Assembly: GCA_003254925.1 (NCBI GenBank)
Contig: QANZ01011708.1
Location: 62,001 to 126,000, forward strand
Origin: Chamaecrista fasciculata
Lineage: Eukaryota; Streptophyta; Magnoliopsida; Fabales; Fabaceae
Length of the DNA stretch: 64,000 nucleotides
Direction: 5' to 3'
Made by a program: the position numbers and the translations under genes. A model generated the notes under the pieces. The model searched no databases. It was not told where the DNA came from and worked only from the letters and a program-made list of their open reading frames with translations. The number at the start of each line of letters is the position of its first letter. The first letter of the stretch is position 1. This document shows positions 48,356 to 59,745 of this stretch, one piece after another.

Positions 48356-48763
48356 ATGGCCCAATCGTCCCTGAACACGCCAAAAAAACGCCACGTACGG
48401 GGTTTCACGGCGGCGATTCTGGCTCTGTTACGATTGGCGAGTCGCCGGAACTCTAAAACCACGGCGGCGGCGAGCGACGAGGAGGTAAAGTCACCGGCGG
48501 CGAAAGCGAAGAAACTTCTGATGAGCAAAACGATGCCGTTTTCGCCGAGGAGGAAGAAGAATAATAAGAAGAATGCGTGGGAGGGATCGGACGGACAAGA
48601 AGGAGTGTGGCAGAAAGCAATCTTGATGGGCGACAAATGTGAGCCGTTGGATTTCTCGGGTGTAATATACTACGATATCAAGGGGGAGCAGCTTAACGAG
48701 ATCCCTATGAGATCGCCACGTGCCAGTCCATTGCCGGGTTATCTTACGCGCCGTCGTGAATAA
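48356..48763 (+). CDS. small basic plant-specific protein, function unknown
   Basis: Intronless, 135 aa. The start lies in a strong plant context (GCAGCCATGGCC). The N-terminal half is basic and Ala/Ser-rich, with a short hydrophobic helix (FTAAILALLRLA, residues 17-28) and Lys/Arg runs (SPRRKKNNKK, residues 63-72) that could act as nuclear or organelle targeting. The C-terminal half carries the recognisable part: GVWQKAILMGDKCEPLDFSG (residues 83-102), then VIYYDIKGEQLNEIP and SPRASPLPGY. I recall this WQ..ILMGDKCEPLDFSGVIYYD motif from uncharacterised plant proteins of similar length, so the gene is conserved, but no role is known to me. Codon use is GC-rich compared with flanking DNA, as for a real gene. 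A T homopolymer with an N follows 26 bp after the stop. Confidence 0.85.
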   Translation: MAQSSLNTPKKRHVRGFTAAILALLRLASRRNSKTTAAASDEEVKSPAAKAKKLLMSKTMPFSPRRKKNNKKNAWEGSDGQEGVWQKAILMGDKCEPLDFSGVIYYDIKGEQLNEIPMRSPRASPLPGYLTRRRE

Positions 48764-48788
48764 AATCTCTGATGACTGATTCTCTCTC

Positions 48789-48823
48789 TTTTTTTTTTTT
48801 TTTTTTTTTTTTNTTTTTTTTTT
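48789..48823 (+). repeat. poly(T) tract with N
   Basis: About 35 T bases interrupted by an N at 48813 in the 3' flank of the 48356 gene. The N marks unresolved homopolymer length. Confidence 0.9.
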
Positions 48824-49231
48824 AGTGTTTGAATTGAATTCGGATCTGTACCAGTATTTCAGAGGATTGAAATCTTAAAATTGTATTGCGATTCCGAATT
48901 CATTTGAATTAGGTATAGGACACAAAGGAGGATTAGATGTTTTCGTTTGTTGCTACAATTAAGGATCCTGAAAATGAAGTTAGTTGTGTTCGTTTGACAC
49001 ACTTTGCTTTGTCAGATGTATATGTCCTCTCAAAAGTTATAAACATCTTAATCCATTTCTTTGTTTGACAGAGTAATTTCTTTGTTTTTGGCCTCAAGAG
49101 TAAATTTTGTTTGTTTTTATTAAGTTGATGAAATAGTAGAAAATTTTATAACCGGGGAAGTGGAAGAAAATTATTCGAATATATTTATCTATCAAGTCAG
49201 TTGATCAATATAGTCGATGTTTTTTATTTTT

Positions 49232-49549
49232 GGACGAATAGTTATTTTGGTCTTCAAATTACAAAATTAATTTTATTTTGATCATAAAATTCTTTGTTTC
49301 ATTTCTTTTTGATCTTCAAATTTTTACTTTGGTTATACTATTATTTCGTTTTGATCTTCAAACTTTTACCTTTATTTCACCATCAGTTAATCTTATTTTA
49401 TTTTTAAGATGAATAGCTAATGTAAAACATTTTGGATTAACTATAAAACAAATGTACAAATTTAAGCATCAAAATGGAATAAAAAATGATTTTTAGATCA
49501 TAATGAAACTAATCCCGTAATTTGAAGACGAAAATGACTATTTAACTGT
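49232..49549. mobile_element. foldback MITE-like element, TTTTGGTCTTCAAATTAC type
   Basis: The left end GAATAGTTATTTTGGTC then TTCAAATTAC is mirrored by GTAATTTGAAGACGAAAATGACTATTTAAC. Inner units (TTTTGATCTTCAAA, TTTTGATCATAAAATT) are mirrored as well. About 318 bp, no coding sequence. Target duplication unresolved. Confidence 0.6.
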
Positions 49550-50384
49550 TTTTCAAATAAATTTCTGCCTGGTTAAATTATTTTTTTACTTATAATTTCA
49601 TTTGATTTTTACTCTTCATATAACATCTTTTAAATGTCCTAATCAACTATTTGTGTAGGTCCCTATTTCAATGTGATATTGATGAGTTGATTCGCATAAT
49701 TTTTTTTTTTATTGTTATATCACAATTCACAAATTACTGTATGTATTACTTTATGTACACATAGTAATTTTTTTTCATTAAATATCTTTTTTGGCTCAAT
49801 AAATAATTTGATTAGTTGATATTCTTCTTTTTTTGTTCATGATAGAATATGATACTTTCTTGTTAAAAAAAGATTACAATAAAATATAATGATTTTGTGA
49901 TGTTTTTATATTTTTTATATTGCTATATTAGCAGCAAAAAAAAATTATATATATCTTCTATTAATAATGTTTCACATAGAAAGCATTGATTATTTTTCTT
50001 TGACAAAGTTAATGTTTTACCTTTATTTTTGCATTCTTATGTGTGAATCAACTCTTTGGTCCTTTTTTATTTATTTTTTTTCGCAATTGAAACTCTTCAT
50101 CTCAAATTAAGAAAAAATCAAAAAATAGTTTACCAAAACAAATTAAGCAAAAATAACAACGGGTGTATCCAAATTAGGGATTTCCAATTTCACGAAATCC
50201 AAATGTTTAAAGAATCAATCATTTTAATTTAAACACAAATATCAATCATAATCAATTAATTTCTTTCCTGAAAAATCAATCTCTTATCAGGTTAAAGAAA
50301 TGTGTCAAATTTCCCAAAATATATTGTACTATCACAATTTCTAACCTTTTCCGGCACAAATTATATGCATTTTTTTTTAAAGTT

Positions 50385-50650
50385 GGCCAAAGTCTCAAAG
50401 TGATCCTGCATGTATGGGTTAGATTTCAAATTGAACCTTTATTTTTCATTTGTTTCAAATATATCTCGTATGTTTTCATAATTTTTTAAATTGATTAAAA
50501 AATATTAAATGTAACTATATTTCTCTCATTTCAAGCTCAAATGCGATAAATTCAAAGTTACAAATTTCTTTTGACAGGTACCTTTGGACCATAAATAAAC
50601 AAGGTCAAATCGAGTCTCATATTTATAACTGAAGTTTTTTATTTTTATTT
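50385..50650. repeat. partial GGCCAAAGTCTCAAA foldback remnant
   Basis: Begins TTGGCCAAAGTCTCAAAGTG, like the element at 29641, then CAAATTGAACC, TCATATTTCTCTCATTTCAAGC and GACCATAAATAAAC. The matching end is not found, so it is a broken copy. Confidence 0.5.
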
Positions 50651-50689
50651 TTTAAAAAACATTGAGCATATATAGTAGTGGGTGTCCAA

Positions 50690-51120
50690 TTTTTTTTTTT
50701 TTTTTGCCTGAAATATAATTCATTGAAAAACAAAGCAAAATCAAACACAATACAAAGGAAAATAAAGTAAAAATAGTCAATCCCTCTCTAGCATAAACAA
50801 CAACACTAAACATGATGTAGGACCCATTCTTGTTTTAAATAAATTGGCAAGATAATCAACTGTCAAGTTAGCGGATCTAGGGATCCAACTAAAGCTACAA
50901 TCATCTAAAAAATAAAAAACATAAATAAAGTAATCTAAAAGAGACAAACTCTTCTAAACAGGACAGCAGACAACCCCAAAGGTTGTTCTAAAAAACTCTA
51001 TAACAGTATAACCAGAGGAAGGGCTACCGTCGCTGAGACAGCAGCAGCCCCAAAGTTTCACTCAGAAAAACTCTTACGGCGGACATGGTTTTCTCTCACG
51101 AAGGAAAGGTTTTAGGGCCA
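50690..51120 (-). mobile_element. LINE-derived fragment ending in a poly(A) tail, copy 2
   Basis: The plus strand starts with a 16-T run (50690-50705). The minus strand at about 50910-50780 encodes DDCSFSWIPRSANLTVDYLA then NLFKTRMGPTS, the C-terminal end of an RNase H-like domain as found after the RT of plant L1-type LINEs, followed by a stop and a 3' UTR. The outer part (51050-51110) reads ATGTCCGCCGTAAGAG, which may be a LINE 5' end, implying a large internal deletion. Related copies: 35101-35660 and 37780-37912. Confidence 0.65.
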
Positions 51121-54100
51121 ACTTGTGGGTGTCGAAATTTAATTAAGTAGAAAAATAAGATTGTGGATAGTTGGTAAATAATAGTCACAAGCTAATAGGT
51201 CCACTAATTGAGATTTCAGCGCAATGTTGCAAGTGCCATTGATACTCACAAATATGGTATTCTATAATGTCCACTATATGTGGCAGTCAATCAGTCATAA
51301 GTTGATAGTGAAAAGCAATTAAGAATTTTATGGAAAAAAAAACAATTAAGAAAAATACACTTCTTCTATTTATAAAAACTTGAACAAATACATCAACCAG
51401 TTCAATGTATGGTACGATTTTGTAAACCTTCAATTATCAATCTACAAGACATTTTAAAACTTCTTTTCTCCCCTCCCCACCTTATTCTCTTTCACAAATA
51501 AAGAACAAATTTGAACAAAAGGCCATGCATTAAGTACAGTTTTGATGCCAAGGTTATTTTTTCTATGCTTGGGAACTTTAATATTACTAACTATCACAAG
51601 AGAAAAAAGCACTCCCAATTAATTATTTTGTTTTATTAGAAAAAGGGCAGAGTCACTATTATACACTTCAACACTTAAAAGGGGAAATTAGGAACCACAT
51701 ATCCTTTTCTATTTTAACTTCTATCAATTAATGTTTCAAAACTCTTATAAATTTCATTCTCCCATTAAAGTGTAATTAAAATAATCTCATACCATATATC
51801 ATCTAATGGTCATGCTTTTGTCATTCATGAGATTTTTTCATATATTTTTTAAGATATAGTATTTTGTTTTAGTACTTTAACTAATTCATTCGTCTTTATA
51901 CTAACACATTTATTTTTTTTTGAGCAGTTACTTTGCCTCATGTTATTTTTCATAAATAAAATTAATTTAGGTAAGTTGAATCTTACAACATTATTAATTA
52001 TGAGTCAACTCATTAGCAATTGACCAACTTTGTTGGTCATATTCTACCTATTGAACTTCAAACATTGGAAATCTTTATTTATTTTTTTTTTCAAACATTG
52101 AAATCTTTTTGTTTTTGGTCAAACATTGGAATTCCAATAGAAAAGGGTTTAGACAAGTTACGCCTGAAGATTCGGGCTTTTAATGTTACAATGGGCTTTT
52201 TAATCCTTTTTCTAAGTGGCCCTTTCTATTTTTTGGCCCAAAAAGTGGCCCCTCTTTTCAGTAAATGAAGTGGCCCTTTATATACTTGAGCAAAAGTACT
52301 TCTTTCAAAATTGTTTCTTTCTTTGCCTGATTTCTTTCAAATATCATCGTCAATATTTTATGAGATTTTCGACCAAAAAAAAATACTGCTTTAACATTTT
52401 AGTGTTTGGAGTATATCTCTCTCTTCTCTCTATTATCACATCTATCCATATAAAATAAATAAAAAATATAGAAAATAGAAAAGATAAACTCCAAAAGCTA
52501 AGTGTTAAAATACCCTAACTCTCTATATCATTTTTTTTCTTCTGTCAGACGGATTGAATTATTGTTAGTTGTTCACTTGTTTGTAATATATATTACATTT
52601 TGTTTGTCTTTTTTTCCCCTTTATGTATTTAAAGACAATAGTATAACAGTATTTTTAAAATAATCATTTAATTTTGTGAAAGATTATTTATATTACATTT
52701 TTTTCTAGCTAGTTAGGCAAAAGATAGAGAATGGTATTCTTTTTAATTACATTTCAAATATTGGGCCACTTAAAAGTTGAAACCCTTACCAGTGTTAAAA
52801 AAAAAACTATTTATATATACTTGCTACATCTTTCTAGTGGTACATATATATATTAAGGTCATTTTATAAATTGTAAGGACATAATTTGGTATAAGGACAT
52901 TTTTTTTAAAAAAACTTCTTAGACGATTTTCAGAAATTTGCTACATCATTTTGTTTGTGCAAAACTTCCTCCTATATATATAGTATAACATATATATGAA
53001 TATTCCATTTTTACGTTTAATTGAATCACAATATTTAAAAGTGATATATCATCCATACAAACTTACAAAGTATAGATCATCACTTTCGGCCAAAAGAAAA
53101 AGATCATCACTAAAATTAAATAGGTTTAATCACCTTATATTAAAAACTCACAATTTCTTACCCCTTTTTAAATTATTATTAGAGTTATATATAATATATG
53201 GTAGTTTAATATGGTAGATGATGATAACATATATACATGGTGACAATGGTAATTAATGACAATATAAAATGGGTTTTGCTATTAAAAAGCTCACTAACCT
53301 TATCAATGCATTTTTCGTTCAGTTGTTCTCTTCTTTTTTACTTTTTCTTTTCATTTTTGTTTTGATTTTAATCTATTACTTTGAAATTTGTGACAAAATC
53401 AAGTTAAAGAATATAAAAAAAAGTCCTTAAGGGCACATGTTAAGGTTTCTTTTGATTGGTTAAGTGAATTTTTAAACATTAAAAATTATCTTTTAAATGA
53501 ATTTTCGTAGATTTCAAGATATGAGATGCTCTACTAATCAATCACAAAAAATCTTAAAATGTACCATAAGGACACATGTTGCTCAAACCATATGAAATTA
53601 ATAACAGTGATGTATATATATATATATATAAAATTATAAATAGAATAGTAGCTAAGCTAGTAGGATGCTGTAGTAATATAAAACTATAAAAGTGGTGGAG
53701 TAGGTGGAGGATGATGGAAATGACAGTTGCAGTATGATAAAGATGTATCATTTTTATGAAAATGTAACATTCTAACCACTTAACAAAATATTTGTTGCCC
53801 TTAGAGGATCATAGGAATTAAAATAATTAATGCATATTAATATTATGATAAATCCACTACATGTACTATGGGTTCGTAAACACGAAAAATAAAGTATTGT
53901 GAGTGAAATCTATCGATGTAATTGTTGATACTTTATAGTTTATACTATCTTGCGAACCTATATCAATTAGAGTCGACATTGTTAGAAGGGCTTTGACCAT
54001 ATCGTCTCTTATGTTCGAATGAGATTAGTCTTTACTTAGATCGTTACACGGATAGGTGGAGAATACCCATGAGTTAACGAAAAAAAAAAACACTGAGAAG

Positions 54101-54374
54101 CCTAAAAGCAATATAACAAAAAAAAACCATGATGTGGAAACTCCCCATGCAATGCATAGATTCTATTCGTAATTGTCGAATCACAAAAAGAAACGTCTAA
54201 CAGTTAAAACAAACACACGTAAGCATAACAGAAAAGAAGAGAAGCCAGCCACCTTACACGTAGTCACGTACTAAAAAGAAACGGCGAGAAAAACGAAAAA
54301 AAAAAAAAAAACGGTTCAACGCAACGCGATCCAACAAAACCGAACCGTCGCCGGCGGATCTGAGCCGCCGTCGA
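51121..54374. other. AT-rich intergenic region, no gene seen
   Basis: Short frames (52020-52458, 52996-53217, 53554-53751) lack domains. (TA)n at about 53613-53630. The right end includes the 3' flank of the oleosin gene and an A run at 54296-54311. Confidence 0.6.
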
Positions 54375-54845
54375 TCAAGCTCCGGGAGCCGCGTCCTTGA
54401 CCTTACTTTGCAAATAGCCACCGTACTCTCTCGCGTAGTCCTTCACGTGGCTCGCCGTGTCGTAAATCCGGTTCCTCGCGTAGTCGATCCGGTCCGAACC
54501 GGGCGGGTTGAGCCCCCTGAAGTATCGGTACATCCACGACATGAGAGCGACGGCGACGACGCCGAATCCGCACACTGACAAGAATCCGGCGACGACGACG
54601 AAGAGAACGGTCCCGGCGGGAACCCAAATCGGGCTGGATAGGATGATCAACGGCGCGAAGACGATCAATCCGACGACGGTGCCGGTGACGGTGATTCCGG
54701 CGAGGAGGAGCAAGACGGATCCGATTATCAGTAAGGTTAGGAGTCCGAGTAATTGCGTGGAATTGGGAGCATGGTCGTGGATTCTCTGGAGGAATGCGTT
54801 GGGACCTGTGCTTCTGTGAGGGTTTGGAAGATACCGATCTGCCAT
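54375..54845 (-). CDS. oleosin, oil-body structural protein
   Basis: Intronless, 156 aa. Oleosins coat seed and pollen oil bodies: the central hydrophobic hairpin sinks into the triacylglycerol core and the two ends lie on the surface, keeping droplets small and separate. Residues 1-30 are polar ([14 protein letters not shown]). Residues about 31-103 are an unbroken hydrophobic stretch, with the proline knot P65-x5-S71-P72-x3-P76 ([13 protein letters not shown]) at its turn. Residues 104-156 are an amphipathic tail ([20 protein letters not shown], ending DAAPGA). The start at 54845 was chosen because upstream in-frame sequence is low-complexity Ser/Phe/His-Thr repeat, translated from a CT/CA-rich 5' UTR, and lacks family similarity. 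Length and the short tail fit the low-molecular-weight class. An ACACGTGG element lies 176 bp upstream. Not fused or broken. Confidence 0.95.
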   Translation of the reverse strand: MADRYLPNPHRSTGPNAFLQRIHDHAPNSTQLLGLLTLLIIGSVLLLLAGITVTGTVVGLIVFAPLIILSSPIWVPAGTVLFVVVAGFLSVCGFGVVAVALMSWMYRYFRGLNPPGSDRIDYARNRIYDTASHVKDYAREYGGYLQSKVKDAAPGA

Positions 54846-55020
54846 TGTAGAGAGAGTAATGGATGTCTGTGTGTGAGTGTGTGTGTGAAAGTGTGTGAGA
54901 AAGAAGGGAAAGAGAAAGAGAAGAGAGAGAGGTGAAGGCGTAAAAGAAGAGAATGTGTTGAATTCAGGAATTGGTAACAGGTGGGAGAAGGAGGGCCCTG
55001 TATTGGAGACACGCAAGGGT

Positions 55021-55028
55021 ACACGTGG
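55021..55028 (-). promoter_or_regulatory. G-box/ABRE upstream of oleosin
   Basis: ACACGTGG, with a GACACGC (ABRE-like, reverse GCGTGTC) 11 bp away at about 55007-55013. Seed-protein and oleosin genes are commonly induced by abscisic acid through ACGT-core elements bound by bZIP factors. No canonical TATA box was found between here and the ATG. Confidence 0.5.
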
Positions 55029-55146
55029 AAGAGGGCATAGGGTTTCATGTCTTCACGCTCGGACTTTTTCTTTCTCCCTCTCGAGAAACAAGGTGCGAGA
55101 ATCGCGTACGGTATGGCGTATCGAAATCGATCCTGCTCTCTTTCCT

Positions 55147-55540
55147 CTCCATTTCTATTTTCATTCTGAGAATTAATCTCTGGGTTTAGGGTTCTTGAAA
55201 TTCGGTCGGTTCTGTTCTTATCAAACTCTATCGTGTTCTTATTGATTATATATATATATATACATACAGTCATTGGATTCCAGTTTCTCGTAATCGAGCT
55301 ACTATTTGATTCCTGAGAATTAATCTCTGTTCTTATCACTCTCCAATTCTATTTTCAGGTGACGATTTCTGAGAAGTAATCTCTGGGTTTAGGAGTCTTG
55401 AAATTCCGTCTGTTCTGTTCTTATTGATTATATATATATACATACAGTCAAATGCTTCCTAGCTTTGCGAAATGGGGGTAATATATCGTCATTGAACTCC
55501 AGTTTTTTGTAATCGAGCTATTATTTGATTCGGAAAAACG
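55147..55540. repeat. local direct duplication between oleosin and the CHUP1-like gene
   Basis: Copy A (about 55147-55325) and copy B (about 55341-55540) share, in order: CTATTTTCA, TAATCTCTGGGTTTAGG, TCTTGAAATTC, TTCTGTTCTTATTGATTATA (A has an extra segment), TATATATATACATACAGTCA, CATTGGATTCCAG against CATTGAACTCCAG, and GTAATCGAGCTA(C/T)TATTTGATTC. Copy B overlaps the last codons and stop of the CHUP1-like gene (TTA at 55521). Copy A is therefore a duplicated fragment of that gene's 3' end, now in the oleosin promoter. Confidence 0.85.
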
Positions 55541-58214
55541 CTAGGAGGATGAATAAAACGATGAAGAAAGCGGCTATCAGCTGAACCACTTGGGATATAA
55601 CCTTGTCATCGTTCGCAAGGACTTTCTCAGCAACAATGTCACCAGCGTGTTCATTTGAATTGCTCGGTTTTTCATTTTCCTCATCTGCCTCTGACGTATA
55701 ATAATAAGTAGATGGTTTCACTGTGTCACTGAATGAGACTCTCTTCAATTTTGGTGATTCAAAAGATTTGGAAGAATCATGTTGCAGTACTGTGTCATCA
55801 TCACCAATATCTGCTGAAACCATTGACATGGAAAATGCTGGAATCAGGCTATTATTATGGCTGCTCGGAGAATCTCCATTGTGGGATTTATTACATTGGG
55901 ATGATACTGATACTGATAGAGTCTTGTACTCTGAGACATTTTCGCCTTTTCTCCACCTCTTCAATCTACGAAGCACACCAGAATTCTTGCTGCTGATGCT
56001 ACTTTGACCACTGGAGGAGCTGTCAGTGGTGGTAGTGTCATTTTCATCACTCTCAAGTAAGGTGGCATTAGAAGATACGCTAGTGAGTTCAGGATCAGAA
56101 GAAGGTGATAATGGAGTTCTAGTTCTTGTACATAGTTCTGTGCTTGAGTTCTGGCTGCAATCTTCTATTGCGTTCTTCCTTGATTGTTTCTTATTATGAT
56201 TAATGGCTTCAAATCTCAGGCATGTGCAAAGCCACCGTTGGTACACTAGTTCCTGGATCATCTCAAATCTGTTTCCTTGCAGTTTCTCAACTTGCTCTGA
56301 AAGTTCTTCATTGCCTTGCCTTAAACAAGATATTTCCTCTCTTATCTCTGCCACTGTTTTCTCCTGCAGAAGCAGAATGAATGTAGATCCCATCAACGAT
56401 TCACGGTTAGTGTTAAAGTGGTATTTGCTTACAATGTTTATGTTTGCGAGACTGGAAAAGACAGGAAAAATCTTAACATTAAAAAGAACTGATGATCTTT
56501 GAAAATTTCCTGTAACCAATATTTTAGGTGTGAAATAATTTTGTTCTCGGACAAAAAGTAGTTTTTATTATATTAATTCTGAAATACAAATATGGAGCAG
56601 GTGGGACAGAGATTTGCTGTGGGGAACGCCTTTACCAAGCTAGATAACAATGGCATAAAACAAAGTAAATATAACTAACACCATAACACGCATCTTTCTA
56701 AACTACAGGGATAAAAGGATAATTCTTTGGAATATTTTGAAATATCTGATGAATGGCTGCATATGGACAAATGGCCTAGCTAACAGGAAAGCTCATAGCA
56801 ATCTAATAAGTTTTTTTTTGGCAAAACACCAATTTCTGGATTTCAAAGGAAGGGGCGTAGAAATTGGCAAGGACCACCTTAATTAGAAAACCTAAGTTAT
56901 CTAATAAATGCACAGGTATAGATTGGTTAAAATCAGAAAGTTAAGTTGTTAAATGAAAGACTATTAATAACTTTATCATAATCTTTAACGTGATTACCCT
57001 GCATCCCAAAATTTATTTACAATTCAAACTGATTATGTTAAAAGCTCAAACTAATTATTTTGAGCTTGGCAACCCATAGTCCCATACCATTTCATTTTAA
57101 AATATTGGCAACCCATAACATTTGAACTAGTGATTTTGTATGTGCTTGAGAATAATGAATGAATAATATGATAATAATTTTTTCACGGATTATATTTAAC
57201 TCTTTCATAATTCTTACCTGGGCAGTGATTAACTTCATCCCTACTTCCCTCTTTTCTAGTTCAAGCTCTTTGTTTCTCCTCTTGAGTTCCCATACTTCTA
57301 ATTCAACATCTTTAGTCGATTTAAGCTTCTTCTGGACCATGGAAGTCCTTCCAGAGTCTTCATACTTCCGAAACTCAATTACTTGCTGTTGAAGTATCAG
57401 TAACTGCTCCTTGACACTGATAGGGCTTCCATTGACATCATTCTTTTTCTGCATCTCATTTATTCTTCTTTTAGCAATATGTAGCTGCTTCTCTGTCAAT
57501 ACGCCCTCTCTTATTTTCTCTTGAAGATTTTTGCTCTCTGCCTGTAAAGAAGCAATCATTGCGTGAAGCAATTCCAACTCTGCTGTCTTGTTTCCTAACT
57601 GCCTTTGCAGTTGAGCCATAGCATATTGGTCTTCCTTCCAACCCTTCAGTTTAATCAGTTTCCTTTCAAGTATGCATTGATTCTGCTTGTATTTCTTTAC
57701 TAAATTCTGCAACAACTCCATTTCAGCGACATTCTTCGGTTTTTCACTACTTATCAAAAGCTCAAATTCTCGAGAATCTCCTTTCCGATGATTATGTTGC
57801 ATTATAGTCATAGTCTCCTCCTCTTTTTCACTCTGCAATATTTACTATAAGCAATCTTTCTTCAACATTTCTATTTACAAATTTACAACTCATTCTCCAT
57901 GACTCACCTTATGAATGGCATTTGCAATGCTATTTGCCCTCTTTCCGAACTCATATTCTGAGTTGGAGACATTGCTTCCTTGGTTCGTCAAAGGCATAAA
58001 AGCAATCATAATATGAAACAAACGTATAAAAGTTGAATTGATGTAGCAGAAAGATTTATTTTTTTGTCTCAAATGAATACTTTTATAATGAAAAATTGGA
58101 GTTACCTGCAGATTTGGTTTTACTGTTTTTCTTTGTAGGAGGGCTGGCTTTTATCTGTGAAACTGTGAGTGCAGCAACTGAAGCTACAACCATGAAGCTC
58201 ACTCTGATTATCAT
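55521..58214 (-). CDS. CHUP1-like coiled-coil protein with C-terminal membrane anchor
   Basis: Coding exons on the minus strand: 58214-58106, 57978-57908, 57832-57201, a 19-nt microexon 56451-56433, and 56363-55521. This gives 557 aa. Residues 1-20 (MIIRVSFMVVASVAALTVSQ) form the hydrophobic start seen in CHUP1, the chloroplast outer-envelope protein that links plastids to actin. Residues 61 to about 310 are heptad-rich coiled coil (ELLQNLVKKYKQNQCILERK, LQRQLGNKTAELELLHAMIA, VEKLQGNRFEMIQ). ELVYQRWLCTCLRFE (about 315-329) is the family signature. A Ser-rich region follows, and unlike CHUP1 the protein ends in a transmembrane segment (VVQLIAAFFIVLFILLAFF) without the proline-rich and C-terminal CHUP1 domains. 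It may be nearer the AR791-type actin-binding relatives. An alternative model ends exon 3 at 57218 (CAG|GTAAGA) and skips the microexon (545 aa). I prefer the microexon model because it yields AQVRIMKDLANINIEKTVAE, like the ARI..L.N.TE stretch of the family. Confidence 0.85.
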
Positions 58215-59220
58215 CTTGAGGTAGAACAATTGGAATTTGAATCTCAGGAAATATCTCTAGCCTTTTCACCATCACAACTTTCTTATCGGCTTATAAGGGA
58301 GCCAATTTAGAGTACAAATTCTGGTGAACCTAGCTCATCACTAGACAGTGATTGACTTTCTTTTGGATAATGGAATTTAATGCCTTTGGAGGCAAATGTT
58401 GGCTACTTTTGTAATGCAGTGCTCAGTTCATATAAGAGGACAAACATAAATAAAGACTAAATGTGAGATGAAAAGAAATAAAAGGACTCGATTTCTATAA
58501 CTATATGTCTATATCCCTCCTAATATTCGTATGCAGAACAAGTTAGTTATGAAGGCCATGTGATGATGTCAACGTAATGGAAATAGGTCCTACCAAAAAG
58601 TAAGCCTAACATACTTGCCTACCAATTACATAATTGGTTTAGGATATCCATTCTTTACAAACTTATTCATAATCATTTTCATGCTTGTATGTGTTTGCGC
58701 TTTAAGTTATGTATTATTATCCATTAATTACTGTTTATTCGGTATATAGAATTGTAGTCATTATGCTGTACGTTTCTTGAATAATTGCAGATGATCTAGA
58801 CTCTTAACTGCCATGTGGATGAGCAATACTTGATATTTGCATTTGATTCCAAAAGAAATATCTGGTCATGTTTTCAGGGAGTGAGATATTTTCAGGCTTA
58901 CTAAGCATAGTAAAGGGATAAATCAGTCTCACTAGAAAGGTGACTAGTTGAGAAAGACAATTCGAGAAGTGGGTCTCTTGTAGGTAAGATTCTTGTGGCC
59001 AAAATTTCAGAAAAACAGAACTTGATACCTTTTGGCTGTTTGTGGGGACTCGACATCTTAAACCTGAAATTAACGAATTGATCAAAGATTTAAAATGAGA
59101 TGCATGATTCTTCATTATTGAGGACAAGTGAAATCTTAAACTGCTCTGGAGGAAGAAATGAAGTTAAATAGTTAATTGCTGTTTAAACGTTAAAGCATCA
59201 TTTTATAGGGTTTTTTTTTT
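58215..59220. other. upstream region of the CHUP1-like gene, no other gene seen
   Basis: Holds the 5' UTR and promoter of the CHUP1-like gene in an AT-rich context. A 107-codon frame at 58804-59127 on the minus strand has no recognised domain and no splice context, so it is not called. Confidence 0.5.
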
Positions 59221-59334
59221 ATATTTATTAAATAAAAAATACTTAAAATATATTTAATTTAATAATATTTCTGTATGTAAATTTATTATTGCGGCGCAAG
59301 TACAACTTTTTTTTTAAAGAAAGAAGAACGTAAA

Positions 59335-59745
59335 GTGTTCCAGGTTGAAACATCTAGGCACAATTTAAAAAATAATAAAAATTCTTAAGGCGTTTCAACG
59401 TGGAACGCCTTAAGATTATTTAAAAAAAAAATAAAAATAGCCTTAAGATGTTTCCAATTGAAACGCCTTATGGAAAAAAAATAAATAAATAAAAATTCTT
59501 AAAGTGTTTCAACATGGAACGCCTTAGGTTTTTTTTTTTTAAAAAAAATAAATAATCTTAAAGTGTTTTCACGTGGAACATCTTAGGGGTAATTTAAAAG
59601 AAAATAAAAATTCTTAAGGTGTTTTCACATGGAACGCCTTAAGTGTTCTTTTTAATAAAAAAATAAAAAACCATAAGGTGTTTTTGTGTGGAACGTTTTA
59701 AGTGTTTTTTTTAACTTAAGATGTTTCAACGTAAAACGCCTTAAG
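59335..59745. repeat. array of spaced imperfect hairpins, CTTAAGGCGTTTC...GAACGCCTTAAG
   Basis: Seven to eight palindromic units, each about 31 bp, with centres about 54-60 bp apart (59399, 59456, 59513, 59573, 59627, 59687, 59730). The best unit is 59384-59414: CTTAAGGCGTTTC, loop AACGTG, GAACGCCTTAAG. Units differ mostly by GCG to GTG or ATG and matching CGC changes, as from CpG decay. Spacers are A/T-rich (AATAAAAATTC). Function unknown. Confidence 0.85.

Noticed and set aside
54403..54819. Frames overlapping the oleosin gene on either strand
   Set aside because: Arg-rich or Thr-rich shadows of the GC-rich oleosin codons.
54846..55016. Upstream extension of the oleosin frame to 55016
   Set aside because: The extra 57 residues are low-complexity translation of a CT/CA-rich 5' UTR; oleosins start with a short polar segment such as MADRYLPNP.
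58804..59127. 107-codon minus-strand frame upstream of the CHUP1-like gene
   Set aside because: No domain, no conserved motif, and it falls in the promoter region.
59335..59745. CRISPR-like array
   Set aside because: Repeats are palindromic and spaced, but this is plant DNA, the units are imperfect, the spacers are AT filler and there are no cas genes.
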